Part shown: piece after piece, positions 36,312-46,971 of the stretch | Layout of the letters: every line of letters begins with the position of its first letter | Numbering within the stretch: position 1 is the first letter of the stretch | Source of the DNA: Vigna angularis | Lineage: Eukaryota > Streptophyta > Magnoliopsida > Fabales > Fabaceae | NCBI RefSeq assembly: GCF_016808095.1 | Contig: NC_068970.1 | Location: forward strand, 24,038,501-24,102,500 | Direction: 5' to 3' | DNA: 64,000 bases | The notes under the pieces: generated by a model | The model's database searches: none | What the model saw: the letters and a program-made list of their open reading frames with translations, nothing else | Told to the model about the DNA's origin: nothing | Position numbers and translations under genes: made by a program

Positions 36312-37491
36312 TCACTTCCACTTCTTGAACCCACCACCATGCTTTCCAAACTTTCCATGCTTTCCATGCTTGAACTTACCATGTTTTCCATGCTTGAACT
36401 TGCCATGTCCATGCTGCTTGAACTTGCCATGTCCATGCTGCTTGAACTTCCCGTGGGGCATGTGAGCACCATGTGCATAGTGACCATGAGAGCCATGAGA
36501 ACCATGAGAGACATGGTGAGCACCGTAGGCAGCACCAGCAGCGGCAACACCCCCAGCAAGCATTGCTCCCATACCGCCATGCCCGTGCCCATGCTGCCCT
36601 GCTCACATAAATACACAAGTTCATTGAAAACTTCCAAGGACAGAAAAAATGGTCTCAACCAGCACAAAACTTCTCCAATAGCCAATGCAGTAATCAAATT
36701 ACAATTGAAGATAACTTCAAAAAGCTTGAAATACAGTAATAAACAGCCAAACCATACATTAAATAAAAAAGTTTCTCAATTAGTGTTTAAAATCCAAACA
36801 AGAAGACACTCACACTTTAATTAAACGACAAAACTAAGTATTTCTCAACCCATGAGTTTGCTTCTTAGCCTAACAATCAGTAACTTTGTATGGATATGTC
36901 TCTTTTGTTGTAGAGAAGATATATCAAAGTAAGAAAAAAGAATGTAATCTACCCTTCATTTAAAGTAAGTTAAATTTAGGTGACTCTTGGATTAAAAATC
37001 GATAGTAAGTATATTTGATGGTGGAATATGCAATTTAGAAGACAGAAAGTAAGTATATCCTTACTTTTTCACTTAAAACATGGTAGAACATTCATATTTG
37101 AGGGTGGAATATGTTACTCTAAAAGACACTACTTCTGTGTAGGCATCATCACAAGTTTTACAAAGACATTGTAATAAATAATGATGAGCAGGTTAAAGAC
37201 GTGATAAAGAAAAAACAATAATAGAAAAGGCAGTGTACCTGGAGCATGTGACGAAGCAGGATAACCAGCTGGTGGGTAACCAGCAGGAGGGTAGGCACCA
37301 GGAGGGTACCCTGCTGGAGGATAGCCTTGTTGTGGAGGGTACCCTTGATGTGGAGGGTATGCCCCAGGTGGGGGTGGGTAAGCCCCTGGTGGGTATCCAT
37401 GTCCACCATGTGATGCATTAGCTACCCCATGAACAAGGTTTGAAAAAATTCCTTTGTCAGATTCATCATGCTTGTCCTTGCCACCTCCCAT
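36312..37491 (-). CDS. Glycine/proline/histidine-rich protein of the GRP-A3 type
   Basis: Two coding exons on the minus strand, 37239-37491 and 36312-36598, with a 640-base GT-AG intron, join to 179 residues. Exon 1 encodes a short charged start (MGGGKDKHDESDKGIFSNLV) and then an array of GYPP/AYPP units (residues 32-78). Exon 2 encodes a His/Gly stretch, a small hydrophobic Ala/Gly segment (about residues 93-110, GAMLAGGVAAAGAAYG), and a basic tail of KFKQHGHG and KFKHGKHG repeats ending FKKWK. This is the plan of plant glycine-rich protein A3. There is no signal peptide, so cell-wall export is not evident; molecular function is not established. Histidine richness could allow metal binding (inference). 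The start follows the 5'UTR intron acceptor at 37510-37512; an in-frame ATG at 37536 is inside that intron. Confidence 0.88.
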
Positions 37492-37509
37492 CTTTGAGAA
37501 TCCAAGACC

Positions 37510-37779
37510 CTGATGATGATGATGATTAGAAATCATGCCAACAAAGTCAGGTCAAATCAAAGAAACACAAAATCGGAATCTCCAATCCAAACCACCCAGC
37601 ACTAAAGTTTCAAAAACTTGGATGAATATCAATGATGAAAATTGTGTTGGTCAGCATCAGTGATTGAAGTGATCAAACATGAAAACACTGAGAAGTAGAG
37701 GACTACATATCATCACCTTAACATAATTCAAGGATTTCAGAATTGAAAATTGATGATTGTGAACAATTAGGAAACTCAC
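37510..37779 (-). other. Intron in the 5'UTR of the GRP gene
   Basis: On the minus strand a donor AAAGAG/GTGAG at 37779 and an acceptor CATCAG/GGTC at 37510 bracket 270 bases upstream of the start codon. The upstream leader exon would be 37780 to roughly 37850. Leader introns are common in highly expressed plant genes. Confidence 0.6.
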
Positions 37780-37919
37780 CTCTTTGAATTTGCAGAATAC
37801 GATGCAGTAGTTGAGAAATATCTACGGAAATGGATGAAAAATGTGAGAAATTGGGGATCTTGTACTAGTAGTGCCTTTTGTATTGACAATCGAATGCTTA
37901 GCCAAAGGGGAACCGAAAA

Positions 37920-37983
37920 ACGCGTAACGTTTTCTCACGCGTCGTTAACAGGGATATTGTCATCAGTGCGGAATGCCACGTGG
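37920..37983 (-). promoter_or_regulatory. G-box and ACGCGT elements upstream of the GRP gene
   Basis: A palindromic G-box CCACGTGG lies at 37976-37983, with ACGCGT near 37919 and CACGCGTC near 37936. They are 70-130 bases upstream of the inferred leader exon. Such elements bind bZIP/bHLH factors and often mark ABA, light or stress control. Use here is inferred. Confidence 0.45.
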
Positions 37984-38089
37984 AAGACCCTAAATGCTCA
38001 AGGTATTATGTTTTTATCTTCTCGGTTGCTTCGCAGATATTTTTCATTTTTTCTTCTTCAAACTTGGAGCCTGCCTTAGATCTTAAGAA

Positions 38090-38376
38090 AATAACAATTA
38101 ATTTTCATTTGAAGATGTTATATGCAGAATAATAATTAGATATATATATATTTTCCTACCACCACGCAGTTTCTTTTACTTTCATGGACTGTTTCTGATT
38201 AAGATAAAGAAGTACAAAAAAATATATATATATTGTTGTTGGCCAGAAAACTTCAATAATTTGATTTGATCAAATGTAGCTAAGGTCACAACTATAATAA
38301 ATTAAGAGATACGTCAATTTTTTTTATCGCGGCTAAGAGATACACCATATTATATTTATATAGCTTTTATTTAAAT

Positions 38377-38451
<75 letters not shown>

Positions 38452-39079
38452 TAAAGTTAAAAATATTGAATTGAATTTTAAATAATTTAAAATTGAGATA
38501 CTAAAATTGTGAGAAGAAAATTAAGAAACAAAATTACCGATAATTAAAAAAATTAAGGGATAAAATTGTGGAAAAACAATGAGAAGCTAAAGTTATGAAC
38601 TTAATAAAATATATAAGGAACAAAAATTATACTGAGTCTTTGTGGGAAATTATCCGAGCATATTGATATAGGTCATCACAAGTGAAGTATAAGAACTATG
38701 TATGTTAATACGTTAGAATAAATAGTCAGATGTTTAAAGAAATTATATTTAGTTAGTGACATTCAAGTTTGCATAACTCAATTTGAGATAAAAATTCAAA
38801 AGTAGCGAATGTTCAATATAAAGGTCCAAAAACCACATGGTTCGAAATATCTATATTGAAGAAAATTGAAAGAAACTATGTTTTCAAGTTGAAAGAAGAT
38901 TTGATATAAAAGCTGTGAATACCTTTCAAATTAAAAAGATGAAATAAAAAACCAAGTTATATCCCTCCGAGTGAGGCATTGTACAATTGTGAAGCGAGAA
39001 AAAAAAAAGCATAAGTTCAAAGTAATCTATACATGACAAATATTAAAATGTATTTTTGTTAAAAGAAAGTAAACTTTAA
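38090..39079. other. AT-rich intergenic DNA
   Basis: No gene recognised; contains the microsatellite at 38381-38447. Confidence 0.45.
38381..38447. repeat. Compound (TA)n(GA)n microsatellite
   Basis: About 14 TA units run directly into about 20 GA units. Confidence 0.95.
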
Positions 39080-39330
39080 ATTTGGACTTCCAACTCACTC
39101 TCCTTACTTTAGGATATATATCTCTCGTATGTGTAGATTAAACATTACTAAATAGTTTGATAATAAGTGGTAGATGAGGTTTGCACCTATATAGATACTT
39201 TAAATTGGTTTTATTTTTAGTTGATTAAGATTTTCAATATATCCCCTTACATCAAGATATATATTTTATGTATGAGATTAGACATTAATGAATAGTTCGA
39301 TCAAATGATATGTCTTAGAAATACAAGTCT
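39080..39330. repeat. Dispersed legume-type repeat, copy 1
   Basis: Contains GATGAGGTTTGCACC, ATACTTTAAATTGGTTTTAT and TTTTTAGTTGATTAAGA, followed by ATATATATTTTATGTATGAG and GACATTAATGAATAGTTCGAT. The same ordered words occur at 56490-56790. Probably an old dispersed transposon fragment; class unknown. Confidence 0.45.
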
Positions 39331-40276
39331 CGTTAGAATAAAGTGTATCAAATTTTAAACGACAAAAAAAACAAAAATATTTTAATAATTTTTATTTTTA
39401 ATATAAATTAAAAAAAAAATCAGAAATCTAACCATAATTCATATTTCTCACTTATTCATTTATTTGTTTAAATTAAAATATCCATGTATTTAAAATATGT
39501 CTTTTTTTATGAATGAGAATTTTTTTACTAAATAAAACTTGATATATTTTATTAAAATATACCAATTAAAAAAAAACATACATAAATATATACTAAATTA
39601 ATTTTATTTTTAGTCGAGATTTTTAATATGTTTTACATTAAAATTAAAAATTCATTTCATAGTTTAATCATTAAACTAAAAGTATACATATTTTTGTTCG
39701 ATCATTGAAAATAATATTTCCTTTCTAGTTAAATAAAAAGATACTGGCGAGCAATCTTACGTACACATTTTTTTTTTAATTATTAGTAAAATAAAACTTC
39801 TAAACTAATTCAGAAAATTGTTGATGAGGTTATTATTTGAAATGAATTTATAAAAAGGTGTAAAAAAGATAGAGAGTGAGATCTCGAGGAGTGGTGTAGG
39901 TGTTAGGAATTTGTGAAAAGAATATAATTATTTGTTTTGATGGATTAGAACACCGATCATACTATATACGCCCCTCTGAGTAACTATATGTCAATTATTT
40001 CTGAAGAGGTTCATTCGTACGAATGCGTAACATCATTAACATTCAGTCCCAGACTCACATACATCAAACTCCTCCCATTCAGGTCCCTCTCAAACCATCC
40101 CAAATTATTCAATGCTTTCTTCTTTGCTTTCATGTGTTCGACAACCTATGAACTAAATTCCCACCAACATTTTCTGCCAACATTCATGGCATCTGGTTCC
40201 TAATTATTTCGGTTTTTGGTTATTTATCTTTTCAGTCACTGTCCATTCGTCTTATGGTTGGGATGGGAGGTTGTAT
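39331..40276. other. AT-rich intergenic DNA preceding the CACTA insertion
   Basis: 39890-40276 is less AT-rich and has a 71-codon plus-strand frame (39988-40203) without a recognised domain. It is the pre-insertion host sequence and continues at 46972. Confidence 0.4.
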
Positions 40277-40379
40277 GTCCACTAGTGCAGAAACGGTTTT
40301 TCACGTCCCCGAATAGACGTTCGTCCAACGAATCCCCAACGTATATAATTGACCGGTGGCATAATAGTAAATAAGTGGA

Positions 40380-40900
40380 ACTATAGACGTCCGTCCTAGG
40401 TCGAGCTGGACGTTTATAACATTATAGACGTCCGTCACAGGGACGGACGTTTTAAAGGCTGGCGTTGTCAATCTCTGAACGTCCGTCCTGGGTCGAGCTG
40501 GACGTTTATAACATTATAGACGTCCGTCACAGGGACGAACGTTTTAAAGGCTGGCGTTGTCAATCTCTGAACGTCCGTCCTGGGTCGAGCTGGACGTTTA
40601 TAACATTATAGACGTCTGTCACAGGGACGGACGTTTTAAAGGCTGGCGTTGTCAATCTCTGAACGTCCGTCCTGGGTCGAGCTGGACGTTTATAACATTA
40701 TAGACGTCGACGGACGTTTTAAAGGCTGGCGTTGTCAATCTCTGAACGTCCGTCCTGGGTCGAGCTGGACGTTTATCACATTATACACGTCGGTCATAGG
40801 GGGGACGGACGTTTTAGAGGCTGCCGTTGTCAATCTCTGAACGTCCGTCCTGGGTCGAGCTGGACGTTTATCACATTATACACGTCCGTTTTGAGGGGCG
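40380..40900 (+). repeat. 92-bp tandem array in the CACTA 5' subterminal region
   Basis: The landmark ATCTCTGAACGTCCGTCC recurs at 40471, 40563, 40655, 40738 and 40833: spacings 92, 92, 83 and 95. Each unit has two or three ACGTCC/GGACGT motifs, so the array multiplies putative binding sites. One unit lacks about 9 bases. Confidence 0.9.
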
Positions 40901-40984
40901 CGGACGGCTATAATATTATAGACGTCCGCGCCCCCCAGAACGGACGTTTAGCGGACTTTAAGTAATTATTACCCCAGCCACTCT

Positions 40985-41076
40985 GTCAGTCCTCTGAACG
41001 TCCGTTCTGAGGGGCGCGGACGTCTATAATATTTTAGACGTCCGCGCCCCTCAGAACGGACGTTCAGAGGACTGAC
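40985..41076. repeat. Perfect 41-bp inverted repeat with 10-base loop
   Basis: 40985-41025 and 41036-41076 are exact reverse complements around ATAATATTTT. A related imperfect hairpin is at 40883-40946 and a perfect 40-bp palindrome at 41229-41268. All are built from GGACGT/ACGTCC motifs of the CACTA subterminal region. Confidence 0.92.
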
Positions 41077-41289
41077 ATGGGTAGTTGAATCGTTTAGGTT
41101 TTCATCAGAATTATAGACGTCCGTCTTGGGACGGACGTTGATAAAATTATAGACGTCAGCGCCATCTTAACGGACGTGTAAAGCCCCGCGAAATTCAATT
41201 TTAAATTCATTACAACGTCATATTAGTGGTGGGCCGGACGTCTATAATATTATAGACGTCCGGCCCACGTGGGACGGACGTCTATGATC

Positions 41290-42194
41290 ATTAAAATGGG
41301 AAGCGCGAACCGAGACCATTCACTGTTCGTCTTCTTCCCCGCCGTTCGCGACTCTGCTGCTGCGCCATTGATATTCGAGGTTGGTTTTCTCACTTTTGGA
41401 CCGTTTAAAATTACATTTAATCCGATTACATTGCTCTGTGATGAAATGTCTTTGATTTGAACCGATTAAAAATTGTTTTGGGTCCGTTTTTTTGCAGATT
41501 CTTGCGTGTTCTTGGGCGACTTCCTTGACTCTTTTTGGACTGCGTGTTAGGCCGTTTACTCCTCCACTTCCCTCCTTCTCATTTGGAATCTACTTTTCAG
41601 GTTAGCTTGTTGGTTGAAAATTTTGTGTATGCATGTATGTGGATTTTGTGTATGGACGTTTTTTACTATAATGTGTATTAGTTATGTTATTGTGTTAAAC
41701 GATTAATGCGAAATGTGTATTAGTGTATGGATGTTTTTGACTGTTAAATTTTGTGTATGCATGTATGTGTTATTGTGTATTAGTTATTGCCATACATTGA
41801 GTGACACTTAGTTCCCGTTTGAAATTTAAGACAAACGATTAATCTTTTAATCGTTTGTGTTAAATTTTGAATTGTCCGATTTGACAGTTTGAGAAAATTA
41901 ATTTTCATAATTTGCAATACCATGACAACTGGAGTTTAAGGATAAGATTGATGAAATTTCGGTTCAGTACTTGTGTTGTTCTCCGGATGCATATTTGATT
42001 GTGGTCATCGTTGACTACTCTCATTTCGTGTATTTTGGAGACCAATGCGAAATGCTGCCGAAATTGTATCAATTTTATGACGTAGACTTCAATGCACGTG
42101 GCTGAGCAAATTATGAAAATTAATTTTTTTGAATGGGTAGGGCCTAACCTTGTGAGAGTTAAAACACTTGAACTGATGATTTTACGAACATAGT
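41290..42194 (+). other. Leader region of the CACTA transposase gene
   Basis: Contains a splice-like acceptor (TTTTTTTGCAG at about 41488-41498), a CT-rich exon-like stretch and a donor CTTTTCAG/GTTAGC near 41600, consistent with untranslated leader exons before the ATG at 42195. No conserved protein motif is seen here. The exon pattern is a prediction only. Confidence 0.4.
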
Positions 42195-43550
42195 ATGGAT
42201 CGAAGATGGATGAACGAACGTCGCATGAGTGAAGAATATGACAAGGGTGTTTCGCAGTTCTTGCAATACGTTGAACAAAATGCTAAGTCTGTCAACGAGA
42301 CATATTTTTGTCCTTGTGTGCGTTGTCTTAATCAAATACGCCAAGACTTAGGCAATGTGCGTGACCATCTATTCATGTACGGCATAATGAGGACTTATAC
42401 CGTTTGGACTTGGCATGGAGAAGTACTTGAGCAGCCTACCACGTCACGAGGAACAAATTATGTGGAAGAATGGATGAGTGACCATTTAGAGGACATGATA
42501 CGTGATGTCGGTGAAGATAATTTTGGAAGGGCTAATTTGTATGATACTCTTATTAATGATTCAGAGCAACCGTTGTTCCCAGGATGCTCAAACTTTACAC
42601 GCTTGTCTTCAACTTTAAAGTTGTTTAGTTTAAAAGCAAGGAATGGATGGACCGATAAAAGTTTCACCGAGTTGTTGGAGTTGTTGAAGGAGATGCTTCC
42701 AGAAAATAATACTCTACCTATTCGTAATTACGAGGCCAAAAAAATTTTATGTCCAATGGGTCTTGAATATCAAAAGATACATGCTTGTCCTAATGATTGT
42801 GTTTTGTACACAAAGGAGTTTGCTTCGTTAAACTATTGTCCAACATGTGGTTTATCCCGTTTTAAAAAGAAATCTGACAGAGTCACTGGTAATGAAGGTA
42901 ATGATGGTGCACCTGGTAAGGTGATGTGGTATTTGCCTATAATACCTAGGTTCAAACGTATGTTCTCTGTTAAAGAAGATGCAAAGAACCTTAAATGGCA
43001 CTCTGACGAAAGAAAGTGCGATAATCTTCTTCGACACCCTGCTGATTCTCCACAATGGAAAAAGATTGATGACAAATTCCCTGAATTTGGTGCAGATCCA
43101 AGAAACTTAAGGCTTGCACTTGCAACTGATGGTATGAATCCTTATGGAAACTTAAGTAGCAAACACAGTTCGTGGCCAGTTATGTTGATGATTTACAATC
43201 TTTCTCCTTCGTTGTGCATGAAGAGAAAATATGTGATGTTGACCATGATGATATCGGGTCCTAGACAACCTGGAAATGACATTGATGTTTACTTAGCACC
43301 TTTAATTGATGATTTGAAATTGTTGTGGGAAGAAGGCATCGACGTGTTTGATTCACATGTTCAGGAACAGTTCCGTTTGCGTGCAATGTTGTTTTGCACT
43401 ATAAATGATTTCCCAGCATATGGAAACTTGAGCGGTTATAGTGTTAAAGGTCATTTTGCATGTCCCATATGTGAAGAAAACACTAGTTACCTTCAGTTGA
43501 AGCATGGTCAGAAGACAGTATATACAAGACATCGAAAATTTCTTCCTCGT
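42195..43550 (+). pseudogene. CACTA TNP2-type transposase, N-terminal 452 residues, C-terminus deleted
   Basis: The frame from 42195 begins with a transposase-associated domain (residues 1-80; CPCVRC at 39-44, then W.WHGE). It continues into the TNP2 transposase (Transposase_21) with LKARNGWTDKSFTELLELLK, YEAKKILCPMGLEY, the zinc-like CP..C.LY...(F)..NYCPTCG, ATDGMNP (Asp 312), GPRQPGNDIDVYLAPLIDDL and YSVKGHFACPIC. Family proteins normally continue for several hundred residues past RHRKFLPR; here the homology stops at 43550. The frame then runs 38 out-of-frame codons into the start of the next gene, to a stop at 43667. Part of the DDE-type catalytic domain is therefore missing and the element is predicted to be non-autonomous. 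Confidence 0.88.
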
Positions 43551-43560
43551 TGGTTCAGGT

Positions 43561-46438
43561 ATGTCGGCCTCAGACTCAGGATCGGGAAAGAGCAGACGTG
43601 GACGAGGCGTCACCCGAGTGGCAGATGTGACATCCGGACGCGTGGATGGTCAGAGGAGGCATGTTGACATTGACCCCAGATCAGGTCATCCATCAGGGCC
43701 AAATGCTGATAGGTTTAGGAGTTATCTGGGCAAGTTAGCAAAAAGTCATGTCTCTATCCTTCATGCATGTTGGGATGACGTCCCAGAGGTCGACAAGAAC
43801 CTCTTATGGCAAGATGTTCTGGTATGTTTAGACTTCATGCAATTTGTGATATACTTATCTGTTAACTTTTCTCTTGGTAACAAGTTTTTTGTTTTAAACA
43901 GCAACATTTTGATATTCCAAACACATTGCAAATCAGAAAGAAAGTGTTATCGCATATAGCGATAAGATTTAAGGATTTCAAGACAAGGCTGACACGACTA
44001 TATGTCTTTGGAGATAGACAACATGAAAATCCATCTCAGCATTATACCTTCACAGAGGAGGATTGGATGCAGTTTCGTGCATCTAGAGAGACTGAAGAAT
44101 GGAAGGTACGTTTCTTAAGATCATCTTTCATTGAGTTTTTATGATTTTAGACTTACTTATATACATGGTTTCACAGCATAAAAGGTTAGCCGCCCAAGAA
44201 AGACAAAGGCTAAACGACACACCCCACTTGTTATCACGAGGTGGATATGCAAAACTGGAGAAGAAACTGAGAAAGTCTAGAGCCGATGCCTTGGGACTTG
44301 AGTCGCCTGACCTAGCACCTGCACCTGCTAGGTACGAGCTGTGGAAGGCTGCTCGGACTAAATCTGATGGGAACATGACATCTTCCTCAGCTGCCTTGAT
44401 CTCACAGAGAATTGTAAGTTCAAATTATAAGCAGTTATTTGATTGTGTATCTATCACAGCATGTCTTCTAAGTAACTTGGTTTTTTTATGTGCAGGATGA
44501 GTTGGTTGAGCAGCAGACTCAGGGGACATTTGTTGGCCAAGGTAGGGACGACATTCTGACAACGGCCATTGGAAGGCCCGAGCACCCAGGACGTGTACGT
44601 GGAGTTCCAGGGGCGATTGGTCTTCGTGACTATTTTGGCCCTACACAGAAAACCCCCCAATCAATGAGTCAGGAGACACTGAGGCAGATGGATCTTCAGT
44701 GGGAGGAAAGACTCAACCAAAGCATGAGATCAATGGAGCAACGATTCATGGAGCAGCTACAAGAACAAAAACAAATACAAAGAGCGCTTGAAGAAAAGCT
44801 GCATTCCATGACGCAAGGCCACATGGGGGCCGATGAAACTCCCACAGCACCTCGTGTCAGCACTAGAGGATCATGCTCTGCTGTAGAACCCAATGAGTAT
44901 AGCGGTCAATATGAGCTGTTGGTTGATGGGGATCCCCCACGCATTGTGGCTGTCGGACGAGTGCTTGAGGGAGGGGAGACCATTCATGGTGTTGCCATAT
45001 TACCCCAGCACGTGCGTGTGACCATTGACGAGGTTCGGGATTCCCAGGCTCAGGTGCCTGTACCCACTCCAGAAATTAACTTTGTGGGGGAGGCCATAGG
45101 AACATTTATTGCCTGGCCTAGAGCATTGATCATGTCCCACATCGCGACTCCACAGGTATAATGTCTTTTTCCTTAGTATTTCTATGTTAATTGTCTTCAT
45201 ATAATTGTTTATAAAGCTTTGACGTAAATTCTTATCTTCAGTTCACACGTCCTCAGAAGCAGCCAATTCATGATACAGTCATACATGAAGATGATGACAT
45301 GGCTGAAGCAGAGGATGATCCTATATCAAAGTTAGTGACAAAATTACCCAGATTGAAGAAAGCATCATTAGAACTATACTGGGATTTGAGGGTATTTGGT
45401 CTTCCCCCACATGTGCCAGTTTATATCACATTTTCTGATGCATTGGAGGTGATTGAGGGAGACAGGATGTTGAATATTTCCATCATTCAGTTGTGGTGCA
45501 TGTAAGTTAGTCAATTTGGTCTTTGATATTACTTTTATTTACATTCTTATATAGTTTCTAACGACTTAACTTTGTTGTTTTAGGTACATGGACACAATCG
45601 TTGTAGACCAAGGTCGGTCTTCCATGTACGGATTTGTTGAACCTCAGACCATTCAACCGTCTGGTAACACACTTCAAAACAGACAACATTATTTGCAAAC
45701 ATGGATGGATGAGTCCAAAAGAGACATATACCTTGTGCCATACATTGACGGGTACGTGTTTTTATATGTGGTCAGTTTATTATTATAGTTTCCTTAATTA
45801 GTTGAATAACTATTTGTCCTTCGTGATAGGTCTCACTGGCAGCTGATGGTTATCATTCCCAAACAATGTAAAATTATATGGTTTTGTTCGTTGCACAGGA
45901 AGATGAAAAATGACTTGAGAACCATGCTTCAAGGGTAAGTGTTTCTCCAAAAAATGACTTCAATTTGATGTTAACCTTCAACTTTTATGATAAAATAGTC
46001 ATATTAATTATACTTTGTGTTTTCAATCTGTACAGAGTTATTGGTAAATCTCGTGGTCAATTGGTTCAAATTTTGTATCCAAAGGTTGTAAGTCATTTAT
46101 AGTTTCTAATTCATTTATGTTATTGAATGATCTAAATTTTTAACTATTTAGTTTGTTATTTTAGTGTAACCAGCAGGTAGATTCATGGGAATGTGGCTTC
46201 TATGTGATGTGTTGGATTAAGACCATCATTCGAGCTGTCATTACAGATGACTGGAATGAGGTAATGATGTATACCTTCAATACATTACAAATTAAAATCA
46301 TCTTCAACTATATATGAAACAATAATGAATCTTTGTTGAATTTTGCAGCGCTTCAAGACTACATCGCCTATTGCAGAGGACACAATTAACCAGATAAGGC
46401 AGGAGTGGACCGCTTATCTTTTACAAAGATGGAGTTAG
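43561..46438 (+). CDS. CACTA second gene: coiled-coil protein with Ulp1-like (C48) C-terminus
   Basis: Ten exons: 43561-43821, 43902-44105, 44177-44413, 44496-45155, 45242-45501, 45584-45751, 45830-45934, 46036-46087, 46165-46260, 46349-46438. All junctions are GT-AG and they join in frame to 710 residues. Order: a Ser/Arg-rich start (MSASDSGSGKSRRGRG); a plant transposase_24-like region (LARSHV-type helices, FKDFKTRLTRLYV, HYTFTEEDWMQF, ELWKAARTKSDG); a Gln/Glu-rich coiled coil (about 290-350); a conserved YELLVDGDPPRIVAVGRV block; and a Ulp1-like end with SHWQLMVIIPK, IIWFCSLHR and CNQQVDSWECGFYVMCW. His and Cys of the protease are present, but the usual Asp position reads Cys (WFCS). In such elements this gene accompanies the transposase; its role is uncertain. 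The start codon follows an AG/GT splice-like junction left by the deletion. Confidence 0.82.
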
Positions 46439-46639
46439 GAATAGTTATATTTCTTCTTGATTGAACATTGTTTGGTTTTAGTTTTATTTTTATGTTAATA
46501 GTTTGGTAGTGGATTGAACATTAAGTAGAATTTTGTTTATATAAAACGCATATTTATGTTATTGGAGAATTGTTCTGGGACATTTTTCTGTTTTTCAGGT
46601 GTGGTTCTATTGAGAAAACAAACAAATTTTTAAAAAAAA

Positions 46640-46945
46640 AACGCCCACTAGACGTCTGTTAGTGTACAGTCGGACGTCTATAGACGTCCGTCTGTGCACA
46701 TACGGACGTCCCACCCCCAGCGCTACACCAAAATAACTCAGCGAGGATGACGTCCGTCTTCAGACAGCAGCGGACGTTTATGTGGACGTCCGTCCTGATG
46801 CAGCGGACGTTCACATAGACGTCCGTCCTCAGGAAGAGCGGACGTTCGTATAAACGTCCGTCGTGGCAGGACGGACGTCTGAGGGACGTCTACCGCATAG
46901 ACGTCCGGCGTACGCCGGACGTCAAAAGGCCAAAATATCGGACGT
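46640..46945. repeat. CACTA 3' subterminal motif array
   Basis: About a dozen ACGTCC or GGACGT motifs occur in both orientations within 300 bases, mirroring the 5' subterminal region. They are the likely binding sites of the family's transposase. Confidence 0.8.
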
Positions 46946-46971
46946 AAAAAGCCTTTTCTGCACTAGTGGTC

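Larger units (their letters stand above)
40277..46971 (+). mobile_element. Complete-ended CACTA (En/Spm) transposon with internal deletion
   Basis: The element is 40280-46968 (6689 bases). It starts CACTAGTGCAGAAACGG and ends CCTTTTCTGCACTAGTG; the 29-base termini differ at three positions. GTC occurs directly outside both ends (40277-40279, 46969-46971), the 3-bp duplication of the superfamily. Subterminal regions (40300-41290, 46640-46945) are packed with GACGTCCGTC/GACGGACGTC motifs in both orientations, the expected transposase-binding arrays. Inside are a 3'-truncated TNP2 transposase gene and a multi-exon second gene, both on the plus strand. The near-intact ends suggest recent insertion; mobilisation would need transposase from another copy. 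Confidence 0.95.

Noticed and set aside
36339..36824. 161-codon plus-strand frame (Met/Leu-rich start)
   Set aside because: Antisense shadow of the repetitive exon 2 of the GRP gene.
40380..40900. Regularly spaced repeats that could be mistaken for a CRISPR array
   Set aside because: Repeats are contiguous 92-base units without unique spacers, in a plant transposon end.
40649..40965. Overlapping plus-strand frames with SISERPSWVELDVY repeats
   Set aside because: They are readings of the 92-bp tandem array, not a gene.
43551..43667. Last 38 codons of the 490-codon frame as part of the transposase
   Set aside because: They are an out-of-frame reading of the second gene's first exon after the deletion junction.
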